The notes under the pieces: model-generated
The model's database searches: none
What the model was told of the DNA's origin: nothing
What the model saw: the letters and a program-made list of their open reading frames with translations, nothing else
Program-made: the position numbers and the translations under genes
Assembly: GCA_963740255.1 (NCBI GenBank)
Contig: CAVUDO010000002.1
Span: 2,262,922 to 2,326,921 of the forward strand
DNA length: 64,000 bases
Direction of reading: 5' to 3'
Origin: CAVUDO01 sp963740255
GTDB lineage: Bacteria > Actinomycetota > Actinomycetes > Mycobacteriales > Cryptosporangiaceae
Shown here: positions 49,100-57,811 of the stretch, piece after piece
How positions within the stretch are numbered: position 1 is the stretch's first letter
Layout of the letters: the number at the start of each line of letters is the position of its first letter

Positions 49100-52000
49100 G
49101 TGCCCTCGCCCGTCCCGACCTCGCGCGAGGTGAATCCCTCACGCGGCACCGGATTCCACGCCGATCTGCACATCCACTCGAAGTACAGCCGGGCCTGCAG
49201 CCGCGACTGCGACCTGGAGCACCTCACCTGGTGGGCCAAGCGCAAGGGCGTGACGCTGGTCGGCACCGGCGACTTCACCCACCCGGCCTGGAACGCCCAC
49301 CTGCACGACACCCTCGTCCCGGCCGAGCCCGGCCTCTACCGGCTGCGCGACGACCTCGCCCGCGACGTCGACCGGACCCTGCCCGGCGCGGTGGCCGCCG
49401 CGGCCGTCCGGTTCATGCTCAGCGTCGAGATCTCGACGATCTACAAGCGCGCCGACCGCACCCGCAAGGTGCACCACCTGGTCTACCTGCCCGACCTGGA
49501 CGCCGTCGGCCGCTTCAACACCGCACTCGGCCGGGTCGGCAACCTCGGCTCCGACGGCCGGCCGATCCTGGGCCTGGACTCCCGCGACCTGCTGGAGATC
49601 ACGCTGGACGCCAGCCCGGACGGGTACCTGGTGCCGGCGCACATCTGGACGCCGTGGTTCGCCGCACTGGGCTCCAAGTCGGGCTTCGACGCGATCGCGG
49701 ACTGCTACGCCGACCTGGCCGACCACATCTTCGCGGTGGAGACCGGCCTCTCGTCCGACCCGCCGATGAACTGGCGGGTGTCCTCTCTGGACGGCTACAC
49801 GCTGGTGAGCAACTCCGACGCGCACTCCCCGCCGGCGCTGGCCCGCGAGGCGCACAGCTACACCTGCGAGCTGGACTACTACTCCGTCCGGGACGCGCTG
49901 CGCACGGGCGAGGGCTACGCCGGCTCGATCGAGTTCTTCCCGGAGGAGGGCAAGTACCACGCCGACGGCCACCGGGCCTGCGACGTCCGGATGACGCCGG
50001 ACGAGACCCGGTCCCACGACGGGCGCTGTCCCGCCTGCGGCAAGCCGGCCACCGTCGGCGTGCTGACCCGGATCGACGCGCTGGCCGACCGCCCGCCCGG
50101 CATGCCGCGGCCGCGGGCGTCGTCGTACGTGAACCTCGTCCAGCTGCCGGAGATCGTGGGGGAGATCCACGGGGTCGGGCCGCGGTCGAAGACCGTGCTG
50201 AAGGTGGTGGACGGCCTGGTGGCGGCGCTGGGGCCGGAGCTGGGCATCCTGATGGACGTCCCGGCCGACGCCGTCGCCGAGGCTGGCGGCGAACTGCTGG
50301 GCGAGGCGATCGGGCGGCTGCGGCGGGGCGAGGTGGTGCGCGAGTCCGGGTACGACGGGGAGTACGGCGTGATCCGGCTCTTCGACCCGTCCGAGCTGAA
50401 GGGCACCGGCGCGGACGCCCTCTTCGACCTGCCGCCGTCCTCCCCGGTGCGCCGGCCCCGGCCGGCGAAGGCTCCGACGATCGAGGTCGAGGCGCCTGCC
50501 GCTCGGCTGGGCCCGGCGGTGGCCGGGTCCGACGAACCGCCGGTGGTGGCGGCCGCGGCCGCCGTCGAGGAGCTGCCCGCCGAGCCGCCGCTGCCGCTGG
50601 AGGTGCCGCACCGCGGCACGCTGGAGGGTCTCGATCCCGAGCAACGCGTGGCCGCCGCCGCGCCGTTCGGCCCGCTGCTGATCGTGGCCGGCCCCGGCAC
50701 CGGCAAGACCCGCACCCTCACCCACCGCATCGCGCATCTGGTCGAAGACCGGGAGGTGCATCCCGCGACGTGCCTGGCGATCACGTTCACCCGGCGGGCC
50801 GCCGGCGAACTCACCGAGCGCCTGGCCGGCCTGATCGGCGACGCCGGTGCCGCCCAGGTGACGGTGTCCACGTTCCACGCGTTCGCGCTGCGGGTGGTGC
50901 GCGAGCAGCACGCCAGCCTCGGCTTCGGTCCGCGGGTGCGGGTCGCCGACCCGGCCGACCGGGCAGCCACCCTGACCGAACTCACCGGCGCCCCCGACAC
51001 CCGCCTCACCGACGACCTCCGCGAGCCCTACGCCAAGGCGCTGCGGGCCAACGACCTGGTCGATCTCGACGACCTGGTCCGGCTGGCCGTCACCGCCCTC
51101 GCCGGGCCGGCCGCGCTGCACGAGGAGGTGGCGGCGAACTACCGGCGGCGGTACCGGCATGTGTTCGTCGACGAGTACCAGGACACCGACGCCGATCAGT
51201 ACGCGCTGCTGCGGCTGCTCGTGCCACCGGACGGCGACCTGTGCGCGATCGGCGACCCGGACCAGTCGATCTACTCCTTCCGCGGCGCGGACATCGGCTT
51301 CTTCCTGCGGTTCGCCGAGGACTTCCCCGGCGCGACCATCGTCCAGCTCACCCGCAACTACCGCTCCGCCCCGCCGATCGTGGCGGCCGCCGTGCAGGCG
51401 ATCCGGCCGGGCACGCTCGTCCCGGGTCGGGCGCTCACCGCCGAACGGCGCGACCTCGGCGCCGCCCGGATCGGCCTGCACCGCACGGCCACCGAGGCCG
51501 ACGAGGCGGCCGGCGTGGCGCGCACCGTGGACGCCCTGGTCGGCGGCTCGTCGTTCCACTCGCTGGACTCCGGCCGGGTGGACGGCCGCGACGACGACCT
51601 GCCGGCGATCTCGTTCGCCGACATCGCGGTGCTCTACCGCACGGACGCCCAGTCGCGGGCCGTCGCGGAGGCGTTCGACCGGGCCGGCGTCCCGTTCCAG
51701 AAGCGCGGACACGACCGGCTGGCCGACCGTCCCGGGGTGGCGGCGCTGGTCCGTGAGCTGCGGCACCACGGCACCGGGCCGCTCCCCGACCGGCTGAGGC
51801 GGGCCGCGGCCGCGCTGGCCGAGCGGGCCGTGACGCCGAGCCTGTTCGCGGACGAGGACGCCGGCCCCGAACGGCACGGCGCCCACGCCTGGTCGGCCGC
51901 CGACCTGCTCGGCCCGCTCGCGCGCCGGTGCGGCGACGACACCGACGCGTTCCTCACCGCCGTCGCCACGGGTGCCGAGGTGGACGCCCTGGACCCCCGG

Positions 52001-52348
52001 GCCGACGCCGTGAGCCTGCTGACACTGCACGCGTCCAAGGGCCTGGAGTACCCCGTCGTGTTCCTGGTCGGGTGTGCCGACGGCCTGGTACCGCTGCGGT
52101 GGCCGGGCGAGGACGCCGCCGCGGCCGCCGAGCGGGAGGCCGAGGAGCGGCGGCTGTTCTTCGTCGGTGTGACGCGGGCCCAGCGGGCGCTGTTCCTGTC
52201 GGCCTCGCGCCAGCTGCGCCGCCGGGGTGCGGTGACCGACGCGGCGCTGACACCGTTCCTCGCCGCCGTCGACCCTGGCCTGCTCGAACGGGCCGGCGAG
52301 GAGGCCGGTCCACGGCGTCCGGCGTCCCGCCAGATGCGCCTGATTTGA
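49100..52348 (+). CDS. endonuclease Q (PHP)-UvrD/Rep helicase fusion
   Basis: A 1,082-residue two-part enzyme. Residues 15-390 match endonuclease Q, a PHP-fold nuclease that nicks DNA 5' to deaminated bases: ADLHIHSKYSRACSRDCDLE, LVGTGDFTHPAW, LVSNSDAHSP and a zinc-finger-like CDVRM...CPACGK block. After a Pro/Ala linker comes a superfamily 1 helicase: Walker A GPGTGKTRTLTHR (about 530), ITFTRRAAGEL, Walker B VFVDEYQDTDADQ, GDPDQSIYSFRGAD, and TLHASKGLEYPVVF. Cutting next to uracil or hypoxanthine and then unwinding would be a repair path separate from ung. The fusion is seen; the linked activity is inferred. GTG at 49100 is preferred; the frame opens at 48971. Confidence 0.88.
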   Translation: MPSPVPTSREVNPSRGTGFHADLHIHSKYSRACSRDCDLEHLTWWAKRKGVTLVGTGDFTHPAWNAHLHDTLVPAEPGLYRLRDDLARDVDRTLPGAVAAAAVRFMLSVEISTIYKRADRTRKVHHLVYLPDLDAVGRFNTALGRVGNLGSDGRPILGLDSRDLLEITLDASPDGYLVPAHIWTPWFAALGSKSGFDAIADCYADLADHIFAVETGLSSDPPMNWRVSSLDGYTLVSNSDAHSPPALAREAHSYTCELDYYSVRDALRTGEGYAGSIEFFPEEGKYHADGHRACDVRMTPDETRSHDGRCPACGKPATVGVLTRIDALADRPPGMPRPRASSYVNLVQLPEIVGEIHGVGPRSKTVLKVVDGLVAALGPELGILMDVPADAVAEAGGELLGEAIGRLRRGEVVRESGYDGEYGVIRLFDPSELKGTGADALFDLPPSSPVRRPRPAKAPTIEVEAPAARLGPAVAGSDEPPVVAAAAAVEELPAEPPLPLEVPHRGTLEGLDPEQRVAAAAPFGPLLIVAGPGTGKTRTLTHRIAHLVEDREVHPATCLAITFTRRAAGELTERLAGLIGDAGAAQVTVSTFHAFALRVVREQHASLGFGPRVRVADPADRAATLTELTGAPDTRLTDDLREPYAKALRANDLVDLDDLVRLAVTALAGPAALHEEVAANYRRRYRHVFVDEYQDTDADQYALLRLLVPPDGDLCAIGDPDQSIYSFRGADIGFFLRFAEDFPGATIVQLTRNYRSAPPIVAAAVQAIRPGTLVPGRALTAERRDLGAARIGLHRTATEADEAAGVARTVDALVGGSSFHSLDSGRVDGRDDDLPAISFADIAVLYRTDAQSRAVAEAFDRAGVPFQKRGHDRLADRPGVAALVRELRHHGTGPLPDRLRRAAAALAERAVTPSLFADEDAGPERHGAHAWSAADLLGPLARRCGDDTDAFLTAVATGAEVDALDPRADAVSLLTLHASKGLEYPVVFLVGCADGLVPLRWPGEDAAAAAEREAEERRLFFVGVTRAQRALFLSASRQLRRRGAVTDAALTPFLAAVDPGLLERAGEEAGPRRPASRQMRLI

Positions 52349-52379
52349 CCCGCATGATCGATCCGGGTCCGGAAGGGCC

Positions 52380-52385
52380 TATCCT
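52380..52385 (+). promoter_or_regulatory. -10 hexamer TATCCT upstream of the exonuclease gene
   Basis: TATCCT ends 8 nt before the ATG at 52394. It fits the leaderless pattern and supports that start. Confidence 0.4.
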
Positions 52386-52393
52386 CGGCCGGC

Positions 52394-54011
52394 ATGGACG
52401 CCACCAGGGGTGACCCGGTGATCGTGGACGACGCCCCGACCTGGGTCGTCCTCGACGTCGAGACCACCGGGCTCAGTCCCAAGGAGCACCGCATCGTCGA
52501 GATCGCGGTGATCGTCCTCGACGCCCTCGGCCGTCCGCTCGGCGAAGCCACCACGGTGGTCGACCCCGAAGGGGACGTCGGACCGTCCCAGGGCCACGGC
52601 ATCGAGCCGGACGACGTGGTGGACGCGCCGCGCTTCGAGGAGCTGGCCGGCTGGCTGGCCCAGTGGCTGCGGGGCAAGGTCGTCGTCGGCCACAACCTGC
52701 TGTTCACCATGGCGTTCCTGGACGAGGAGTTCCGCCGGGCCGGCATCGACATGCCGCACATCCCGGCGATCTGCACGATGACCCACGCGCCCCGGTACCT
52801 GCCGAGCCTGCCCGGCCGAACGCTGGAGCAGTGCTGTGCGGCGGCCGGCATCGAGGTGCGGAAACCGGTCTCGGCGCTCGGCAACGCCCGGGCGGTCGGG
52901 CAGCTGTTCGGCGTGTTCCTCGCGCAGCGTCCGATCCTGCCGTCGCCGTGGGTGGACTTCATCGGCCGCGCCCAGCGGATGGTGTGGCCGGAGATTCCCC
53001 CGCGCGACTTCCAGATCAGCCCCCGGGACCTGGACGACCACGATTTCGAGGCAGGAGTTCGTCCAGGACCAGGACGACGACACGCCGCCAGCCGCCGAAA
53101 CGTCCACGCCGCGGGAGGCTTCCGTGACGTCCGTGGCAACCGGGACTCCCGCAGCGGAGGAAGAGCGCGAGCCGTCCGAGGCGCGGGAGGCCCGTGAGCC
53201 CACTGGGCCCACCGGGCCGTCCGAGGACCGGAAGGTGGGCGTCTCCGAGCCCGTGTTCCCCGAGGTGACCAGCGAGTTCGTGGTCGAGGTGGTCGACAAC
53301 GCTCCGCGCCAGCTCGACGAGTCCGACTCGATCGGCGCCTACCTGGGCGCGCTCGACGGCGCGGTCAGCGACCGGTCGCTCTCGTTCACCGAGGCCATCC
53401 ACCTCAAGGACCTGGCCGGCGCGCTGGCCGTCTACGAGGCCGAGCAGGACCATGCCCACCGCATCTACGTCCGCACGCTCGCGGCCACGGCCTGGGCCGA
53501 CCACCGGATCACCGAGGAGGAGCGGGCCGACCTCACCCAGGTGGGCAAGCTGCTCGATCTCTCCGAGGACGACGTCGCCGCGATCATCGACGAGACCCAG
53601 CCCGCGGCCGTTCGCGACGACGACCCGATCGGCGGCTCGGCGGAGGCGGCCGCGTTCGTGAAGGCGGCCCAACGGGCGCTGTCCGAAAGCCGCAACGGCG
53701 ACCGCCCGACCGGCACCGCCAAGGTGCCGTCGAAGCCGTCTCCGCGTGCCACCGCCCGGTCGACCCCTGTGCCGGTGAGCCCGGCCAGGCCGGCAACAGG
53801 CTCGGCATCCGTGCCCGCCAAGGCCGCGACCAGCTCCGCCACGGCGCCGGCGACTGTACCGCCGAAGACAGCCGCCACAGGCTCCGCCGCCGTCACGGCA
53901 AGGGCGGCAGGGGCGGCGACCTTCGAGCCCGGCTGGTATCCGGACCCGAACGGAGAGGCCCGGCTGCGGTGGTACGACGGCGACACCTGGACCGACCACA
54001 CCCACGACTGA
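52394..54011 (+). CDS. DEDD exonuclease-TerB-DUF2510 protein, apparent frameshift
   Basis: Residues 1-190 are a DnaQ-like 3'-5' exonuclease: VVLDVETTGLSPKEHRIVEIAV (the DxE), VVVGHNLLFTMAFLDEEF (Asp-equivalent position replaced by Leu/Phe context) and ALGNARAVGQLF (DEDDh/y region weak). The frame then breaks: after DDHDFE the remaining sequence QEFVQDQDDD lies one frame over, and the first frame runs on as Arg/Gly-rich sequence to 53197. One G too many in GAGGCAGG (53048-53055) would explain it. Beyond the break come an acidic linker, a TerB-like helical domain (VRTLAATAWADHRITEEERADL), an Ala/Thr/Pro linker and a DUF2510 end, FEPGWYPDPNGEARLRWYDG. Known proteins with this order support one 540-residue chain. 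Confidence 0.72.
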
Positions 54012-54078
54012 GCGAGAATCGGCCGGGCGCACGAGTCGCCCGGCGAACTGGACGAAACACCTGGTGGGTGGTGGGTGG

Positions 54079-54152
54079 TGGCCAGGGGCGGGGTCGAACC
54101 GCCGACCTCCCGCTTTTCAGGCGGGCGCTCGTACCAACTGAGCTACCTGGCC
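54079..54152 (-). tRNA. tRNA-Phe (GAA)
   Basis: On the minus strand a 74-nt cloverleaf begins GGCCAGG and ends CCTGGCC plus A. The anticodon loop CTGAAAA gives anticodon GAA. The T arm holds GGTTCGACCC. First of three tRNAs in a cluster on the minus strand; CCA is not encoded. Confidence 0.95.
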
Positions 54153-54181
54153 ATACCTGCGGGGGCGAGCCCCTGGTAATG

Positions 54182-54256
54182 CGGTCCCGACGGGATTTGA
54201 ACCCGCGACCTCCGCCTTGACAGGGCGGCGAGCACTCCGTGCTGCTCCACGGGACC
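54182..54256 (-). tRNA. tRNA-Asp (GTC)
   Basis: A 75-nt minus-strand cloverleaf with acceptor arms GGTCCCG and CGGGACC plus G. The anticodon loop CTGTCAA gives GTC. The T arm has GGTTCAAATCCC. It lies 29 nt from tRNA-Phe. Confidence 0.95.
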
Positions 54257-54280
54257 TGGTCCGGTGATGGGACCCGGTCG

Positions 54281-54353
54281 TACCCCCAACGGGATTCGAA
54301 CCCGTGCTACCGCCTTGAAAGGGCGGCGTCCTGGGCCACTAGACGATGGGGGC
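54281..54353 (-). tRNA. tRNA-Glu (TTC)
   Basis: A 73-nt minus-strand cloverleaf with acceptor arms GCCCCCA and TGGGGGT plus A (a G-U first pair). The anticodon loop CTTTCAA gives TTC. It is the first transcribed of the Glu-Asp-Phe cluster. Confidence 0.95.
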
Positions 54354-54504
54354 GTGCTACCCAGATGGTGTCAATGTTTCCACACGTTCACCGGAGCGGC
54401 GCACCCGCACCGTCCTCGCGTCGGGAGCATCGAAAGCATACGGGACCGGGCCAGGAGTTTCCAAAGCGAACCCGATCGCACCAAAGCGTCGGCGGGCCGG
54501 CCGC

Positions 54505-55353
54505 CTAGAGGGCCTTGAGGCCGAACCGGGCGTTGAGCTCGGGGAGCAGCGTCCGCAACGCCAGGTAGGTGGCACCGCGGTTGCCGCCACCGTCGTGCAG
54601 CAGGACGACGCCGCCAGGGCGCACCGCGGCGCGCACCCGTTGCACGATCGCGGCCGCCGGGGGGCGACGCCAGTCCTGCGGGTCCACCGACCAGTGCAGC
54701 GCGGCCATCCCGAGGCTCTTGGCCAAGGTGACGATCCGCGGCGACCACCGGCCGCCCGGCGCCCGGAAGAACCGCGGTCGGATGCCGCCGCTGGCGGCCA
54801 CGATCAGCGCGTTCGTCATCCGCAGGTCGTAGGCGATCCGGTCCGGCTTCTTGGCCGCGAGCTTCAGGTCGTGCCGGAAGGTGTGGTTGCAGAGCGTGTG
54901 GCCGTCGGCCACGATCGCGCGGACGAGGGCCGGGTACTTCACCACCTTGGCGCCGATCAGGCAGAACGTCGCCTTCACGCGGTGCACACGCAGCATCGCC
55001 AGCACCCGCGGCGTCCAGGCCGGGTCCGGTCCGTCGTCGAAGGTCAGCGCCACCGCCTTTCCGCCTGTCGTCCGGTAGAGGCCGGGCATGGGTGGCTGCG
55101 GCGCGTGCCGTCCCGGGCGGCGCGCGGCGTCGGGACTCGGTTCGACGCCGGGCCTCGGCGGCTCCAGCCGGAGCGACCCGAAGATGCCCCCGGCGGAGTC
55201 CGGGCGGCCACGGGTGGGCGTGGAGTCAACCCGGGGGGCGCTGGTGCCGCCACCGACGCCGCCCGTCGAGGACCTGGTCAGGGCGGGGACGACGACGGCC
55301 GTCACGGCGAGGAGAGCCACGCCGAGAACCACGAGCTTGCGGCGAGGCGTCAT
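54505..55353 (-). CDS. polysaccharide deacetylase (NodB-type), exported
   Basis: A 282-residue carbohydrate esterase family 4 enzyme. A signal anchor (KLVVLGVALLAVTAVVVPAL) and a Pro/Gly-rich stretch lead into the NodB domain: motif 1 VALTFDDGPDP with the catalytic Asp pair, motif 2 HTLCNHTFRHD with the HxxxH metal ligands, motif 3 RFFRAPGGRWS, then WSVDPQDWRR and GGVVLLHDGGGN. It removes acetyl groups from peptidoglycan or another cell-surface sugar outside the membrane. AAGGAGG lies before the ATG at 55353. The frame continues to 55674 without conserved sequence. Confidence 0.87.
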   Translation of the reverse strand: MTPRRKLVVLGVALLAVTAVVVPALTRSSTGGVGGGTSAPRVDSTPTRGRPDSAGGIFGSLRLEPPRPGVEPSPDAARRPGRHAPQPPMPGLYRTTGGKAVALTFDDGPDPAWTPRVLAMLRVHRVKATFCLIGAKVVKYPALVRAIVADGHTLCNHTFRHDLKLAAKKPDRIAYDLRMTNALIVAASGGIRPRFFRAPGGRWSPRIVTLAKSLGMAALHWSVDPQDWRRPPAAAIVQRVRAAVRPGGVVLLHDGGGNRGATYLALRTLLPELNARFGLKAL

Positions 55354-55679
55354 GTCCACCTCCTTGGCGCAGGCTCGTAGGGTCGCTGTCCGCCCGCACA
55401 GTAACGGGGCGTGTCGACCGCGAAGACCCGCCGACGCCCGTCCACCCGCTTGGGGCCTGCCCGCTCGAGCCCTCGATCCAGGCTCCAGAACCCCACGTAG
55501 TGGACCTGCGTCGCACCAAGGGGCGTGCAGGTCGGGACGGCTGACGTCCACCCCGGAACCTTGGGCGTTCCGCACCCGCGCCAGCGACGGTTGGCGGCAC
55601 CGTGGCACGGCGGCCCGGTCCGCGCCGACACGAAACAGACGCCAGCGGCGAGCGGTGCCTCCGGTACCCTTCATCGAGC
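55354..55679. other. noncoding gap between deacetylase and tRNA-Lys
   Basis: 326 bp without a convincing gene. It should hold the deacetylase promoter on the minus strand and, on the plus strand, TACCCT at 55665-55670, a -10-like hexamer 10 nt before tRNA-Lys. Nothing else stands out. Confidence 0.5.
55665..55670 (+). promoter_or_regulatory. -10 hexamer TACCCT of tRNA-Lys
   Basis: TACCCT fits TANNNT and is 10 nt before the first base of tRNA-Lys at 55680, where a tRNA promoter is expected. It lies outside the integrated element, so the tRNA keeps its own promoter. Confidence 0.45.
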
Positions 55680-55752
55680 GGGCCGCTAGCTCAATTGGCA
55701 GAGCTGCGGGCTTTTAACTCGTAGGTTCAGGGTTCGAGTCCCTGGCGGCCCA
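55680..55752 (+). tRNA. tRNA-Lys (TTT), integration site of the element
   Basis: A 73-nt cloverleaf with acceptor arms GGGCCGC and GCGGCCC plus A. The anticodon loop CTTTTAA gives TTT. CCA is not encoded. The serine integrase gene on the opposite strand ends inside its T-loop region (stop at 55727-55729), so the left junction of the integrated element lies within or next to the tRNA 3' half. The tRNA remains complete, as is usual when an element carries the missing 3' end. Confidence 0.95.
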
Positions 55753-57355
55753 CCGACCTAACCATTGTGCGAACCGGGGTGTCTTCCTCGGCCTGGGCTT
55801 CCTGGCGTTGGCCGGGGATGGTGGTGCCGGGGCCGGGGATTCTGAACACGGGGATCGCTCCTTGTTCGGTGAGCTGGATTTCGGCGACGAGGGCTTCGAT
55901 CGCGGCTTTGCGTTCGGCGGACGTGCCGTTGGTGATGGTGTCGGAGAGGTAGTGGCGTAGCCGGTCGATGGTGGCCGGCGGCGGTTCGGCGGGTTCGGCG
56001 TGGATGGTGTCGGCGAGTTCGTCGCGGCGGGTTTTGAGTTGTTCGATTTGGTCGCGTAGCTCGCGGATACGGGGGCCGGCGGTGGTGTCGTCCATCGTGT
56101 CGTTCTCGAACGCGGTGTGGTAGCGGTCGATCGCGGCTTGCTTGTTCTTGATCTGTGCCCCGATGGCGTCGTGTTCGGCGTGGCGGTCGGTGTGGCTTTC
56201 GCGGTGGTGTGCGACGGCGCGGGTGATGGCGTCGGCGATGAGGTCGCCGGTGTCGGTGTAGAAGTCGTAGAGGGCTTGCAGGACGGCGGTGTCGGCTTCG
56301 TCGGCAGGCAGGCGCGGCGCGTGGCAGCCGGCGGGGCCGTAGCGGGCGCGGGAGAAGCAGGTGTAGTAGCGGTAGCGGCGGGTGCGGCCGGTGGCGGCGG
56401 TGCCGACGTATTTGTGGCCGCAGTCCGGGCAGGTGATGAGCCCGGTGAGGTGGTAGTCCGAATCGCTGGCGGCGCGTTGGGTGTGGGCGTCGGCGCGGGC
56501 GGCGGCGATGTCGCGGGCGCGTTGCCAGGTGGCCCGGTCGATGAGCGGTTCGTGGGCGTCGGGGACGTGGACGTCGCGGTAGGCGATGTCTCCGGCGTAG
56601 GCGGGGTTAGCCAGGATCCGGCCGACGGTGTACCCGGACCAGGGTTTGCCGGTGCGGTTGCGGACGCCGCGTCGGTTGAGTTCGGCGGCGATGCCTCGGG
56701 TGCCGGTCCGGTCGTGGGTGTACTGGCGGAAGATGTCGCGCAGGACCGGTGTCTCCTCCGGGTGCGGGACGAGCTTCTGGGTGTCCTTGTCGACGTGGTA
56801 GCCGAACGGGCGGGTCCCGCCGGCCCATTTGCCTTTGCTGGCCTTGGCCGACATGCCGTTGATGACCCGGTCGATGATCGTTTCCCGCTCGAACTCGGCG
56901 AACACGCCGAGGAGCTGGACGAGCATCCGGCCGATCGCGGTGCCGGTGTCGAACGGTTCGGTGGCCGAGCAGAACGCCACCCCGGCCTCGTCCAGCTCGC
57001 CGAGCAGGTCGAGTAGGTCGGACAGGCGTCGGGAGAACCGGTCGACGCGGTAGACCAGCAACGCGTCGAACCGGCCCGCACGCGCGGCTTGGAGGGCTTT
57101 CTGTAGTTCGGGTCGGTCGGTGGTCGCCCCGGACGCGTCGTCGCTGTAGGTCGCGACGAGAGCCCACCCGATTTGGGAGGCGACGTAGGAGGTCAGCGAG
57201 GAGAGTTGGGCGTCGATGGAGAACGGCTGGTGTTCGTCGTCGGTCGAGCGCCGCAGGTAGATCGCTACCCGGCGGGGTGTCCCGGCGGCGACGGCGAGGC
57301 CGCCGCGTGGGCGTTTGCGTTTGCCGGCTTTGGTGCCGGCGGTCGGACTGCTCAT
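55727..57355 (-). CDS. int: large serine integrase of the integrated element
   Basis: A 542-residue serine recombinase. The catalytic domain has VAIYLRRSTDDEHQPFSIDAQ with the nucleophile Ser in YLRRS, then SDDASGATTDRPELQ and LLVYRVDRFSRR. The recombinase domain follows with WAGGTRPFGYHV, and a zinc ribbon (LITCPDCGHKYVG, then YYTCFSRA and GCHAP) and a C-terminal coiled coil (IRELRDQIEQLKTRRDELAD) complete the large-integrase layout. It catalyses integration and, with a directionality factor, excision. GGAGG precedes the ATG at 57355. The last codons, RQGLEP and stop, are read from the complement of tRNA-Lys, so integration has joined the gene end to the chromosome. Confidence 0.93.
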   Translation of the reverse strand: MSSPTAGTKAGKRKRPRGGLAVAAGTPRRVAIYLRRSTDDEHQPFSIDAQLSSLTSYVASQIGWALVATYSDDASGATTDRPELQKALQAARAGRFDALLVYRVDRFSRRLSDLLDLLGELDEAGVAFCSATEPFDTGTAIGRMLVQLLGVFAEFERETIIDRVINGMSAKASKGKWAGGTRPFGYHVDKDTQKLVPHPEETPVLRDIFRQYTHDRTGTRGIAAELNRRGVRNRTGKPWSGYTVGRILANPAYAGDIAYRDVHVPDAHEPLIDRATWQRARDIAAARADAHTQRAASDSDYHLTGLITCPDCGHKYVGTAATGRTRRYRYYTCFSRARYGPAGCHAPRLPADEADTAVLQALYDFYTDTGDLIADAITRAVAHHRESHTDRHAEHDAIGAQIKNKQAAIDRYHTAFENDTMDDTTAGPRIRELRDQIEQLKTRRDELADTIHAEPAEPPPATIDRLRHYLSDTITNGTSAERKAAIEALVAEIQLTEQGAIPVFRIPGPGTTIPGQRQEAQAEEDTPVRTMVRSVGRQGLEP

Positions 57356-57450
57356 GGTGGCCTCCGTGGGCGCTCCTCGATGCGGTACCTGTGTCGTGCC
57401 AGTGCGGTGTGGGTGCCGGGGGTGGGCGTGGTGCCCACCCCCGGCACGGG

Positions 57451-57588
57451 TCATGCGGCGTGGTCGGGGTGGTCGGGGTGGTCGGTCCACCACCGGGCGA
57501 TGAGTACGGCGAGTGCTTCCACGGCGGTGTCGTACTGGGCTGGTGTCATGGTGGCCGTTTCGATCCGGGCGATCCGAATGGGACTCAT
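57451..57588 (-). CDS. small hypothetical protein upstream of the integrase
   Basis: A 45-residue protein: IARIETATMTPAQYDTAVEA, then LAVLIARWWTDHPDHPDHAA. It has one amphipathic helix and a His/Asp/Pro tail. Small genes of this look are found next to integrases in actinobacterial elements; a directionality factor is possible but not shown. The ATG at 57588 follows GGTGGGT. The longer frame to 57723 contains no conserved sequence. Confidence 0.5.
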   Translation of the reverse strand: MSPIRIARIETATMTPAQYDTAVEALAVLIARWWTDHPDHPDHAA

Positions 57589-57811
57589 CGACCCACCGGG
57601 CGTATCGCGGTGACGGTTATCGCGCGGCTTTCCGACGCCGTTTGACGCTACCGGTTCGGTGTGTGTTTGTTCGCATTCATCATACCCGATGCGGACGACA
57701 TTATCGTCGGACTTTCGTACCATTCTCCCCCTGGGAAAGGCTCGTAGTGGTCGGTCGCTATTCGTGTACGCATTACCCGGTTGCCTCCTTTCTTGTGCTT
57801 ATCCCCGCCGC

